A stretch of 64,000 bases of DNA from Fluviicoccus keumensis (GTDB lineage: Bacteria; Pseudomonadota; Gammaproteobacteria; Pseudomonadales; Moraxellaceae), in assembly GCF_004217445.1 (NCBI RefSeq), contig NZ_SHKX01000018.1, forward strand, positions 1 to 64,000, written 5' to 3'. How positions within the stretch are numbered: the stretch's first letter is position 1; each line of letters starts with the position of its first letter. Below are positions 7,847 to 15,930 of this stretch, one piece after another. The position numbers and the translations under genes are program-made. The notes under the pieces were generated by a model. It was not told the DNA's origin and did not search any database. It worked only from the letters and a program-made list of their open reading frames with translations.

Positions 7847-9154
7847 ATGATCATTCGCCGTCTTGAGTCGGCCTCGTCCGATTTTCGATCTGCCCTGGAT
7901 GCCTTGCTGGCTTGGGAAGCAGTCAGTGACGCCTCTCTGCAACAGACTGTGGATGAGATTATCCGGCGAGTCCGTACAGACGGGGATGAGGCACTGCTGG
8001 CATATTCGGTACGTTTTGACCGGCTTTCCGCTACATCCATCCGCGATTTGGTTCTGTCTCCCGAGCAGTTGGAAGCCGCGTATGATGGCCTCCCCGCCGC
8101 GGAAAAGAATGCTCTGAATGTCGCGGTGGATCGTATCCGTCGTTATCACGAACACCAGAAGGCTTCATCCTGGCAATACGAAGAGGCTGACGGGACACGC
8201 CTGGGGCAACAGGTGACGCCGCTGGATCGCGTTGGCATCTATGTGCCGGGCGGCAAGGCCAGTTATCCTTCCTCGGTGCTGATGAACGCCATTCCGGCCC
8301 GCGTGGCGGGTGTAGCCGAAATCATCATGTGTGTTCCGACTCCGGGTGGAGAAACCAATAATCTGGTATTGGCTGCCGCCTGGTTGGCCGGAGTTACTCA
8401 TGTGTTTACCGTGGGCGGCGCTCAAGCCGTGGCAGCCATGGCATATGGCACAGCCAGCGTTCCGCGCGTGGACAAGATTGTCGGACCCGGGAACAGCTTT
8501 GTCGCAACCGCCAAGCGCCAGGTATTTGGCCAGGTCGGTATCGACATGATCGCCGGTCCCTCGGAGATACTGGTCTACTGCGATGGCAAGACGCCCGCAG
8601 ACTGGATCGCCATGGATCTGTTCTCACAAGCCGAGCACGATGAAATGGCGCAGTCCATCCTGATCAGTGAGGATGCCTCGTTTCTCGATGCCGTAGAGGC
8701 TTCGCTGACAAAATTGCTGCCGACCCTGGAGCGTGAGGTAATTGCCCGTACGTCTCTGGCCGGGCGCGGTGCGCTGATCCATGTCCAAAATCGGGAGGAG
8801 GCGCTGGACCTGATCAATCATATCGCTCCCGAGCATCTGGAGCTGTCCGTGGAGGATCCCGCCGCCTTGTTGCCAAGAATTCGTCATGCGGGGGCGATCT
8901 TCATGGGACGGTTCACCCCGGAAGCGCTTGGTGATTACTGCGCCGGGCCCAATCACGTGCTGCCAACCTCAGGTACGGCGCGTTTCTCATCGCCCTTGGG
9001 GGTTTATGATTTCCAGAAGCGTTCCAGCCTGATTTATTGCTCGGCTTCCGGCGCCAGCGAGCTGGCCAAGGTCGCCTCCGTGCTGGCCCGGGGCGAAAGC
9101 CTGACCGCCCATGCCCGCTCGGCGGAATACCGTATTCTGGATCGGGAGGCCTGA
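7847..9154 (+). CDS. hisD: Histidinol dehydrogenase HisD
   Basis: HisD is a zinc enzyme that oxidises L-histidinol to L-histidine in two NAD-dependent steps. The 435-residue product has the family blocks GIYVPGGKASYPSSVLM (about 131-147), DMIAGPSEILV (about 235) and the general-base/zinc region PEHLEL (about 330-335). Length is normal. It starts 37 bases after hisG, and the next small gene starts one base after its stop. Confidence 0.96.
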   Translation: MIIRRLESASSDFRSALDALLAWEAVSDASLQQTVDEIIRRVRTDGDEALLAYSVRFDRLSATSIRDLVLSPEQLEAAYDGLPAAEKNALNVAVDRIRRYHEHQKASSWQYEEADGTRLGQQVTPLDRVGIYVPGGKASYPSSVLMNAIPARVAGVAEIIMCVPTPGGETNNLVLAAAWLAGVTHVFTVGGAQAVAAMAYGTASVPRVDKIVGPGNSFVATAKRQVFGQVGIDMIAGPSEILVYCDGKTPADWIAMDLFSQAEHDEMAQSILISEDASFLDAVEASLTKLLPTLEREVIARTSLAGRGALIHVQNREEALDLINHIAPEHLELSVEDPAALLPRIRHAGAIFMGRFTPEALGDYCAGPNHVLPTSGTARFSSPLGVYDFQKRSSLIYCSASGASELAKVASVLARGESLTAHARSAEYRILDREA

Positions 9155-9155
9155 C

Positions 9156-9404
9156 ATGTCGCTTGCTGACCGTTTTGTTGCCTTTGCCGAAGCCGGAAAC
9201 CAGCAAAGACTGGTGCTGCAGAGCGGTGCAGTCCTGCAGGGCTGGATTATGGAGATAACGGAAGATTCGCTGCTGATCAGTACCGGAGCCGGTGAAACAG
9301 GCAAGGATAACTGGGTTCAGCTGAGCGAGATTGACCTGTCATCCCTGGCCTATTGGGACACGCGCCTACAGTCCTGGCAGAGCTTTACCCTGCCCCCGGG
9401 CTGA
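9156..9404 (+). CDS. Small uncharacterised protein, possible Sm/Hfq-like SH3-type barrel
   Basis: This 82-residue protein starts one base after the hisD stop, with GGGAGG at 9145-9150 as ribosome site, and ends 42 bases before hisC. I do not recognise a named family with certainty. After a short N-terminal helix (about 3-12), the strand pattern RLVLQSGAVLQGWIMEITED, then SLLIST, then a WVQLSEIDLSSLAYW end, resembles the bent five-strand Sm fold of Hfq (strand, xLxGxI turn, LLL strand, IxxI end). That likeness is by eye only. It could be an RNA-binding or assembly protein, or have nothing to do with histidine. Confidence 0.6.
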   Translation: MSLADRFVAFAEAGNQQRLVLQSGAVLQGWIMEITEDSLLISTGAGETGKDNWVQLSEIDLSSLAYWDTRLQSWQSFTLPPG

Positions 9405-9446
9405 TTCTTATTCCCGCACTTCCTCCCTCTCCCGGAGTGTCTGTTC

Positions 9447-10517
9447 ATGTCTGAACTGCTTACCTTGATTCGCCCCGAAATTCGCCAATTGAGCGCCTAT
9501 CATGTGGCGGATGCCGCCGGCATGATCAAGCTGGACGCCATGGAGAACCCCTATGTTTGGGATGAGGGGTTGCGCGCGGCCTGGCTTGAGCATTTGAAGA
9601 CCGTCAACCTGAACCGCTATCCGCACCCGCACGCACCCGCCGTCAAGGCCGGATTGCGTGCGGTGATGGATATTCCTCCCGAAATGGAGGTAATGCTGGG
9701 TAACGGCTCGGACGAAATCCTGCAAATCCTGCTGATGGCGCTGGCCTTGCCTGGCGCAACCGTGTTGGCGGTGGAACCCTGTTTCGTCATGTACCGGTTT
9801 ATTGCCAAATTCGCCGGCATGGAATATGTCGGAGTTCCGTTGAATGAGGATTTCAGCCTGCATCGCGAGGCGATTCTCGCGGCGATTGCCGTGCATCGCC
9901 CGGCCGTGATTTTCCTGGCGGAGCCGAATAACCCGACGGGCAACAAGTATGACCGCGAAACAGTCTGCGCCATTATCGAAGCCGCTCCGGGATTTGTGGT
10001 GATGGATGAAGCATATCTGCCCTTCACGGATGGGGACGCCATGGACCTGCTTCGCCAGTACCCTAATGTATTGGTGATGCGGACCTTATCCAAGGTCGGC
10101 TTGGCCGGGTTGCGTCTGGGGTTGCTGGTGGGGCGTCCGGATGTGCTGGGGGAGCTCGAAAAGATACGATTGCCTTACAACATCAATATTCTCAGTCAGG
10201 CTAGCGCAGAATTCGCCCTGGCTCACTACAGCGTGTTTGAGGCGCAGGCAAAACATATCCGCGCCGAGCGTTCACGGCTTTTTGAGGGGCTGTCACGGCA
10301 ACCGTCGTGGACAGTCTATCCTTCCGAGGCCAACTTCCTGCTGGCCCGCGTACCTGCCGGCCGCGCCCGGGCGATTTTTGAGGGGCTGAAAGCCAAGGGA
10401 ATCCTGATCAAGATTCTGGATGGCGCGCACCCGCTGCTGGCGGATTGCCTGCGCTTTACGGTCGGTTTGCCCGAGGAGAATGATGCGGTCCTGGCCGCGC
10501 TCCAGGGCTTGCGCTGA
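9447..10517 (+). CDS. hisC: Histidinol-phosphate aminotransferase HisC
   Basis: HisC is a class I/II PLP aminotransferase converting imidazole acetol phosphate and glutamate to L-histidinol phosphate. The 356-residue product has the LGNGSDEIL PLP-phosphate loop (about 86), AEPNNPTG (about 160-167), VMDEAYLPF (about 188) and the Schiff-base lysine K216 in RTLSKVGLAGLR. It closes the his run after the Sm-like ORF. A hairpin lies between it and the convergent protease gene. Confidence 0.95.
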   Translation: MSELLTLIRPEIRQLSAYHVADAAGMIKLDAMENPYVWDEGLRAAWLEHLKTVNLNRYPHPHAPAVKAGLRAVMDIPPEMEVMLGNGSDEILQILLMALALPGATVLAVEPCFVMYRFIAKFAGMEYVGVPLNEDFSLHREAILAAIAVHRPAVIFLAEPNNPTGNKYDRETVCAIIEAAPGFVVMDEAYLPFTDGDAMDLLRQYPNVLVMRTLSKVGLAGLRLGLLVGRPDVLGELEKIRLPYNINILSQASAEFALAHYSVFEAQAKHIRAERSRLFEGLSRQPSWTVYPSEANFLLARVPAGRARAIFEGLKAKGILIKILDGAHPLLADCLRFTVGLPEENDAVLAALQGLR

Positions 10518-10525
10518 ACAAGGCA

Positions 10526-10555
10526 GGCTCCGGCGAGTGACGCACCGCCGGAGCC
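10526..10555. terminator. Stem-loop between convergent hisC and the degS-like gene
   Basis: A perfect 10-bp stem (10526-10535 with 10546-10555) and 10-base loop sits between two convergent genes. It lacks a T-run on either strand, so a bidirectional terminator is likely but not certain. Confidence 0.5.
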
Positions 10556-10562
10556 GCAGACG

Positions 10563-11732
10563 TCACTCTTCGGGTTGGCTTTCCGCTTTCGGGCGCTTGC
10601 CAACCTTGACGGCCAGTTCAACCTCACGGTTGTTACGTTTCACCAGTATTTTCACGCGTGTATCCGGCTTGATGGTGCCGATTCGGTTGATAAGCTGACT
10701 GGCCTCGTTCACCGTCTGTCCATCAACGCTCAGGATGATATCACCCGGTTCAATACCTCCTTCCGCGGCCGGGCCGCCGCGCACCACGCCCGCAATCTCC
10801 ACTCCCTCCGGGGTTTTGTTGTTCAGACTGCCGTCGGCATTGAAATTGCCATCGCTTTGCTTGACTTCCACCCCCAGCCAGCCGCGCACCACTTGGCCAT
10901 GCTGGATGATTTCCAGCATGACCTGCTGTGCCAGCTTGGCGGGAATGGCGAACCCGATGCCCATGGAGCCGCCCGAGCGAGAGTAAATGGCGGAGTTGAT
11001 GCCAACAAGATTGCCCGCCACATCAATCAGTGCGCCGCCGGAGTTTCCCGGGTTAATGGCGGCATCCGTCTGGATGAAGTCTTCATAGGTGTTGATGCCA
11101 AGGCCATTGCGACCCAGGGCGGAAATGATGCCTTGTGTAACCGTTTGGCCAACGCCAAAGGGGTTGCCGATGGCCAACACAACATCACCGACCTGATTGG
11201 GTGAGCTTTTGAACGGCAGCGTGGGCAGATTGTCCAGATCGATGCGGATGACGGCCAAGTCACTATCAGGATCGGTGCCGATAACCTTGGCCTTGGCCTT
11301 GCGGCCGTCCTGTAGCGCCACAATAATCTGGCTGGCCTGATTAACGACGTGGTTGTTGGTCAGGATGTAGCCGTCTTTCGAGACAATCACGCCGGAGCCG
11401 AGCCCGGCGCGGGCTTCGGAGGGCTCATCGCCGCCGCCGCGATTTTCAAAGAATCGTTTGAAGAAAGGGTCATCCATGAAGGGATGGCGTTGCTGCCGGA
11501 CGGTTTCGGTCGTGTAAATATTGACGACGGCGGGAGCGGCGATCTTGACCGTATCCGCGTAGGAGGCGATGACGCCTTGTGCATTGCCCTGAATGGCGAC
11601 CGGACGCTCCTGACTGAGTGATATCTGGGCCGGCGGCGTGTCCTTTTCGGTTTTGTCTTTGGGTTGGCAGCCAGCCAGGGCAATGACCAGGGCCGTTCCG
11701 GTGAAAATGATGCGGGTGCGGTGCGTATTCAT
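10563..11732 (-). CDS. DegS/DegQ-type serine protease with one PDZ domain and a lipobox
   Basis: This HtrA-family protease is expected to act in the periplasm on misfolded or regulatory envelope proteins. The 389-residue protein has a trypsin-like domain with H128 (TNNHVV), D158 (DSDLAVI) and S231 (GNSGGAL), then a single PDZ domain at about 275-375. One PDZ is the DegS pattern; DegP and DegQ have two. DegS is usually anchored by a helix, but here the N-terminus is a lipoprotein signal with lipobox LAGC (Cys22) followed by Gln, which in E. coli would not retain it in the inner membrane. Related betaproteobacterial genes are often annotated Do/DegQ, so I give no symbol. Confidence 0.88.
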   Translation of the reverse strand: MNTHRTRIIFTGTALVIALAGCQPKDKTEKDTPPAQISLSQERPVAIQGNAQGVIASYADTVKIAAPAVVNIYTTETVRQQRHPFMDDPFFKRFFENRGGGDEPSEARAGLGSGVIVSKDGYILTNNHVVNQASQIIVALQDGRKAKAKVIGTDPDSDLAVIRIDLDNLPTLPFKSSPNQVGDVVLAIGNPFGVGQTVTQGIISALGRNGLGINTYEDFIQTDAAINPGNSGGALIDVAGNLVGINSAIYSRSGGSMGIGFAIPAKLAQQVMLEIIQHGQVVRGWLGVEVKQSDGNFNADGSLNNKTPEGVEIAGVVRGGPAAEGGIEPGDIILSVDGQTVNEASQLINRIGTIKPDTRVKILVKRNNREVELAVKVGKRPKAESQPEE

Positions 11733-11764
11733 GACACGAGTCCTGTCGGCGGTTAGCTGAGTGA

Positions 11765-11770
11765 ATTATA
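11765..11770 (-). promoter_or_regulatory. Candidate -10 element of the degS-like gene
   Basis: On the reverse strand a consensus TATAAT lies 33 bases before the ATG. The best -35 candidate, TTGCAA, is 20 bases further upstream, longer than usual, so only the -10 is marked. Confidence 0.4.
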
Positions 11771-11816
11771 TTTAGGGCCAGCTCCCGCCTTTGCAATGCT
11801 TCTATCAGGAAATCGT

Positions 11817-12575
11817 ATGGCAACGTTAACGCAAGTAATCAATCTGTTACAGGAGACGCTCAAGCCCGGGTTGTTTCAGGATTATTGCCCCAACGGATTG
11901 CAGGTGGCGGGCCGCGAAGAGGTGCGGTTGGTCGTCTCAGGGGTGACGGCATGCCAGTCGCTGATTGATGAGGCAATTGCCTTGGATGCGGATGCGATTC
12001 TGGTGCATCACGGTTATTTCTGGAAAGGGGAGAATCCATGCATCACCGGCATGAAGAAAAGCCGGTTGAAAGCCCTGTTGGCGCATGACCTGTCGTTGCT
12101 GGCTTATCATCTGCCTTTGGATGCGCACCCGGAACTGGGCAATAACGCCCAGTTGGCGGCCAGATTGGGGTTACCCCTGACCGGGCCGCTGTTTCCGGAT
12201 AACCCGCGCCAGGTGGGTAATATTGCCGATCTCGCCGAGCCCCTGACCGGAGACGATCTGGCCGAACGGCTGTGTCGGGTGTTGGGACAGCAGCCGCTGT
12301 GGGTCTCTGGAGGGGCGGGACTGATCCGGCGCATCGGCTTTTGCACCGGCGGCGCGCAGGGCTATATCGAACAGGCGGTTTTGATGGGGTGCGATGCTTA
12401 CATCAGCGGCGAGATTTCCGAGCCGACGGTGCATACCGCTCGCGAAATGGGGGTGCACTATTTTGCCGCAGGTCATCACGCCACCGAGCGCTATGGCGTA
12501 CATGCAGTCGGGGCGATGTTGGCTGAAAAGCTGGGGATCAAGCACCGTTTCATTGATATTCCGAACCCGGTCTGA
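11817..12575 (+). CDS. Nif3-like dinuclear metal centre protein (GTP cyclohydrolase I type 2 family)
   Basis: Nif3/YbgI-family proteins form hexameric toroids with a two-metal site; their cellular role is unsettled. The 252-residue product has the N-terminal DYCPNGLQV segment (about 22-30), the metal-ligand HHGYFW motif (about 64-69) and the C-terminal GISEP/ HHATER region (SGEISEPTVH, then AAGHHATERYG near 218-228) that holds the remaining ligands. The ATG at 11817 follows AGGA at the right distance; an in-frame ATG at 11796 adds seven residues. It is divergent from the protease gene and ends three bases before rlmM. Confidence 0.9.
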   Translation: MATLTQVINLLQETLKPGLFQDYCPNGLQVAGREEVRLVVSGVTACQSLIDEAIALDADAILVHHGYFWKGENPCITGMKKSRLKALLAHDLSLLAYHLPLDAHPELGNNAQLAARLGLPLTGPLFPDNPRQVGNIADLAEPLTGDDLAERLCRVLGQQPLWVSGGAGLIRRIGFCTGGAQGYIEQAVLMGCDAYISGEISEPTVHTAREMGVHYFAAGHHATERYGVHAVGAMLAEKLGIKHRFIDIPNPV

Positions 12576-12578
12576 AGG

Positions 12579-13640
12579 CTATGCAGGCCCTGTTTCACGG
12601 ATCAGATAGGCGGTGACTTCTTCCCGGTCGTGATACAGCTGCTTGATCTGCAAGCGATATTTCACCTGCTTTTGCCTCAGGAGGTCATCCATGACCTCCT
12701 GGCAGTGCAGCAGCTCTTCGAAACGCTTCTTCATGGGCAATTTAAGGTTGAAGATGGCGCGCTGCGCATCGCCGTCGGCAATCCAGCCGGCAATGGTATG
12801 CGCGACCTTGGCCGGACTTTCAATCATGTCGCACACCAGCCAGGTCACCTTGCGGGGAGGGCGGTAGTGAAACCCGTCAACCTTTAAGTGTTCCACCTGG
12901 CCGCTTTGCATCAGGTTCCTGTCCATGGGACCGTTGTCAATGGCGGTAACTTGCAGCCCCCGCTTGACCAACTGGTACGTCCAGCCGCCCGGGGCCGCGC
13001 CCAGGTCGACGGCGGTCAGGCCCTCGCGAAGCCATTCATGGCGTTCGCTTTCGCTCAGGAATGTCAGAAAGGCCTCTTCCAGCTTGAGTGTGGAGCGGCT
13101 GGGGGCTTCCCGGGGGAATTTCAGGCGCGGGATACCCTGAGGCCAGGGAGAAGCATTTTCGGGGGTGCTGTAGCCCAGGTAGACCGTTGCCGAGTCCAGG
13201 AAAAAAAGGTGGAGGGTGCGCGTTGCCTTCTTGCGCAGAATGCCGCGCTTGTCGAGGACGGATTTCAAGGTATTGCCGAAGGCTTTGAAGAAGCCGCTCA
13301 GGGAGTTGCCTTCATTGGTGTCCGGGCTCTCCAGCACCAGATCGCGAAAGGTTTGTCCGGCCAGCCGGGCGACCAGCGGAGTGATCCGGTCTTGCGGATC
13401 CAGAGCCAGTGCTTCGCTTTCCGGCAGGATGACTAATTGCCGGGCGAAGACCAAATCGTCCCAGCGTGGCGCATAGGGGCCGGTTTCGGGCAGATCCTCG
13501 CCACAGAACACCACGTAAGCGCTATCGCTCTTTCCCTTGGCATAGCCGTTCCAGCCATGCCGCTCGGCATGATGCTGCAGTTCAGCCGCCGCTTCTTTTT
13601 CAAAGCCGGGGCGACAGTAAATCAGGTAAGCGTTGGCCAT
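12579..13640 (-). CDS. rlmM: 23S rRNA (cytidine-2498-2'-O)-methyltransferase RlmM
   Basis: RlmM (YgdE) 2'-O-methylates C2498 of 23S rRNA using S-adenosylmethionine. The 353-residue protein has an N-terminal THUMP-like domain (about 1-170) and a C-terminal RrmJ-type Rossmann domain with DLGAAPGGWTYQL (about 221-233) and the K-D-K-E style residues in VCDMIESP and NLKLPMKKR. It is the last gene of a reverse-strand group after zapG and the desulfhydrase-like gene, and converges on the Nif3-like gene with a three-base gap. Confidence 0.93.
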   Translation of the reverse strand: MANAYLIYCRPGFEKEAAAELQHHAERHGWNGYAKGKSDSAYVVFCGEDLPETGPYAPRWDDLVFARQLVILPESEALALDPQDRITPLVARLAGQTFRDLVLESPDTNEGNSLSGFFKAFGNTLKSVLDKRGILRKKATRTLHLFFLDSATVYLGYSTPENASPWPQGIPRLKFPREAPSRSTLKLEEAFLTFLSESERHEWLREGLTAVDLGAAPGGWTYQLVKRGLQVTAIDNGPMDRNLMQSGQVEHLKVDGFHYRPPRKVTWLVCDMIESPAKVAHTIAGWIADGDAQRAIFNLKLPMKKRFEELLHCQEVMDDLLRQKQVKYRLQIKQLYHDREEVTAYLIRETGPA

Positions 13641-13712
13641 GTGCCGGAGTCCGAGCGGGAAAGGCGCTAATGATTGCTGGCTTTCCGGTTTGCCGCAAGG
13701 GTGCGGCGGCGT

Positions 13713-14756
13713 TTAGGCATCCAGCAGGCGAGCCAGCGGAGGACTCAGGGGATAGCGGACGGCCGCGGTCGGCAGGTTGCCTGCGGGGCGCGAATTGAAC
13801 GTGTTCCAGAAAAGCACCGGGCCTGCGGAGTTACGCATCCGGTCGATAAAACACGCGGCGGCTTTGCCGCTGTATGTCTGCTCCAGTTTGATGCCGTGCT
13901 GTTCTGCAAACAACCCGATAGCGCTCAGGGCCTCGGGGGTGGACTCGCCATAGCCGGGGCCATAGTAGTCGTCAAGCAGGATGGGGCGTGGAGCGGGGAA
14001 TGACAGCCCGCCGTGAATATGCCGGTTCAGGAAAGCGTGCGCCGTGCGAATCTGGCTGAAAACCGTTGCAGGGGTACAGGCGGGGATTAGGCCGAGATGG
14101 GAAGGAGCTACCCGCACGCCAATGACGGCAGTCTTCAGCCCGGCCAGACGGCAACCAAGCGTCAAACCCGCCAATGTTGAACTTGAGCCGACCGGAACTA
14201 CGATTTCCACGGGTTCAGGAAGAACACCATCGTCAATTTGCGCTTTCAGTTCGAAAGCGGCGTTGACGTAGGCAAACGTGGCGGCCGGATTGGCGCAGCC
14301 CGCAAACAGGAAGTAACGGCCGCGTTGCAGGCGCAAGGGGTGCAGGTAATAGCGCAGGGCTGTCTGGAACAGGCTGCCGCAGTAATCGAGCCGGGCGCCC
14401 AGTTGCTGCATGGCTTGCAGGTTGGCCCGCACCGTGGCGCTAACCGGCTGATCGAACAGGAGCACCCGACAGGGAATGCCTTCCTGCTGGCAGGCGAGAG
14501 CGGTGGCCAGCCCGGCATTGGTGCCGGTTGCGCCAAACGTAATGACCTCGCGAACCTGTTGTTGCCGCCATTCGCCAATGATGAATTCCAGCTTGCGGAT
14601 CTTGTTTCCGCCATACACAGGATGGGTCAGATCATCGCGCTTGATCCAGCCCCGCCCATCGTTGCCAAGCGCGGCAACGGGTGTGGGCAGGTCGGCGAAC
14701 TCGGCGCAGGGCAGGACATCCGTCAGGGACGGGTAACGGGCGAACAGCGGACGCAT
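13713..14756 (-). CDS. PLP-dependent D-cysteine desulfhydrase / ACC deaminase family protein
   Basis: Members of this fold-type II PLP family release ammonia from D-cysteine (with sulfide and pyruvate) or from 1-aminocyclopropane-1-carboxylate. The 347-residue protein has the N-terminal WIKRDDLT block and the Schiff-base K52 in YGGNKIRKLE, followed by TFGATGTNAG (about 72) and the phosphate-binding VPVGSSSTLAGL loop (about 189-200). Which substrate is used cannot be told from the sequence. It starts 18 bases after zapG on the same strand. Confidence 0.85.
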   Translation of the reverse strand: MRPLFARYPSLTDVLPCAEFADLPTPVAALGNDGRGWIKRDDLTHPVYGGNKIRKLEFIIGEWRQQQVREVITFGATGTNAGLATALACQQEGIPCRVLLFDQPVSATVRANLQAMQQLGARLDYCGSLFQTALRYYLHPLRLQRGRYFLFAGCANPAATFAYVNAAFELKAQIDDGVLPEPVEIVVPVGSSSTLAGLTLGCRLAGLKTAVIGVRVAPSHLGLIPACTPATVFSQIRTAHAFLNRHIHGGLSFPAPRPILLDDYYGPGYGESTPEALSAIGLFAEQHGIKLEQTYSGKAAACFIDRMRNSAGPVLFWNTFNSRPAGNLPTAAVRYPLSPPLARLLDA

Positions 14757-14774
14757 GGGCGGGTGTTTCCGTGG

Positions 14775-15221
14775 CTATTTCAGGCCGAACTCTTCATCAA
14801 GCGTACCCTTGTCTTCCGGGCTCTTGGTGGCGTAGTCCCGCGGAGGCATGACGCTGGCGAGGAATTTGTCGTCATTCAACATGGCGGGATGCGGGAAGTT
14901 TTCCTGCGGGGCGCTCAAGGCGATGAAGGCATTGGCCGGATTGGCGCCGGTATGGCGCTGATTGTCCGCGCAGAGGTCGCGGGCTCCGCGCTCCAGGTGC
15001 TCATGCACATCACGGTAAGCGTTGGTGAGGTTGTTGACCAGTTGGGCGGACTGGGCAAAATGGCCGGTGACCGCCTGCTGGTAGCTTTCGTACTTGCCTT
15101 GCAGCGCAGTCAGATGATTTTCAAGCTCGCGGACACGGTTGTCGTTATTCCGGTAGAATAAAAAGGCATAACCAAGCCCGAAGCCCAGCGCAAACACGGC
15201 CACGTACGCCAGCCAAACCAT
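14775..15221 (-). CDS. zapG: ZapG/YhcB family (DUF1043) inner-membrane protein
   Basis: YhcB/ZapG is a small membrane-anchored coiled-coil protein linked in E. coli to division and envelope growth. The 148-residue product has one N-terminal helix (about 2-20), a coiled coil (about 25-75) with the family hallmark HFAQSAQLVNNLTNAYRDVHEHL, and a low-complexity cytoplasmic tail. The ATG at 15221 is preceded by an excellent GGAGGGGGA; a longer in-frame start at 15272 would add an unlikely tail. It is divergent from the alpha/beta hydrolase. Confidence 0.85.
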   Translation of the reverse strand: MVWLAYVAVFALGFGLGYAFLFYRNNDNRVRELENHLTALQGKYESYQQAVTGHFAQSAQLVNNLTNAYRDVHEHLERGARDLCADNQRHTGANPANAFIALSAPQENFPHPAMLNDDKFLASVMPPRDYATKSPEDKGTLDEEFGLK

Positions 15222-15253
15222 GACTCCCCCTCCCATGCAGCCAGTGTGTTTAG

Positions 15254-15281
15254 TTGGCGATTGGCGCGCCAAGCCTATAAC
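15254..15281 (+). promoter_or_regulatory. Promoter of the alpha/beta hydrolase-zapE unit, with palindrome in the spacer
   Basis: TTGGCG (15254-15259) and TATAAC (15276-15281) are 16 bases apart. The spacer holds the perfect 12-base palindrome TTGGCGCGCCAA at 15261-15272, a possible operator. Confidence 0.6.
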
Positions 15282-15312
15282 ATTCGCACTGTAGTTGATT
15301 ATCGAGTCCGTA

Positions 15313-15930
15313 ATGCCTGAAACAACTCAAGCTTCGGGGCCTGCTGGCCCGCTGGAAACCCGTCTCACCCTACCACCGAAACCTGAGAAGGGGCAAGTAG
15401 CGGTCATCTGTCATCCACACCCTTTGTATGGGGGCACCATGGATAACAAGGTGGTGAGTACGCTCGCCCGGGCTTGCCTTGAGCGGGGGCTGCCGGTTGT
15501 CACGTTCAACTTTCGCGGCGTCGGGGCAAGCGCCGGCGTGCATGATCATGGGGTGGGGGAAGTCGGGGATTGTCTGGCGGTGATTGACTGGGCGGCGCAG
15601 CAAACCGGCGCTGACCAGGTGGTGCTGGCCGGATTTTCTTTCGGTTCCTACATCGCCGCAGCGGCCAGCAGCCGCTTGCCGCCGGGTCAGGTCTTGCGGC
15701 AGTTGATGCTGATCGCGCCGCCGGTTCATCACTATCCGTTTACATCGTTGGCGTTACCGCCAGAAACCCTGGTCGTGCAAGGGGAGGCTGATGAGGTGGT
15801 GCCGCCCGAGGCTGTATTCGTCTGGGCGGAACAGGCGGGGCTGCCAGTTGTCCGCCTGCCCGGCTGCAGCCATTTCTTTCACGGTCGCTTGACCGAACTG
15901 AAGCAGATTGTCGTGGAAAAACTTTCATGA
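15313..15930 (+). CDS. Alpha/beta hydrolase (COG2945-type esterase)
   Basis: This 205-residue cytoplasmic protein is a compact alpha/beta hydrolase. It has the family motif CHPHPLYGGTMDNKVV near residue 33, the nucleophile elbow GFSFGSY (Ser about 109), an acid region QGEADEVVPP (about 156) and the catalytic His in CSHFFHG (about 185). The true substrate is unknown; the family is usually called a predicted hydrolase or esterase. A TTG start at 15295 is possible but the ATG at 15313 is preferred. Its last four bases overlap zapE. Confidence 0.85.
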   Translation: MPETTQASGPAGPLETRLTLPPKPEKGQVAVICHPHPLYGGTMDNKVVSTLARACLERGLPVVTFNFRGVGASAGVHDHGVGEVGDCLAVIDWAAQQTGADQVVLAGFSFGSYIAAAASSRLPPGQVLRQLMLIAPPVHHYPFTSLALPPETLVVQGEADEVVPPEAVFVWAEQAGLPVVRLPGCSHFFHGRLTELKQIVVEKLS

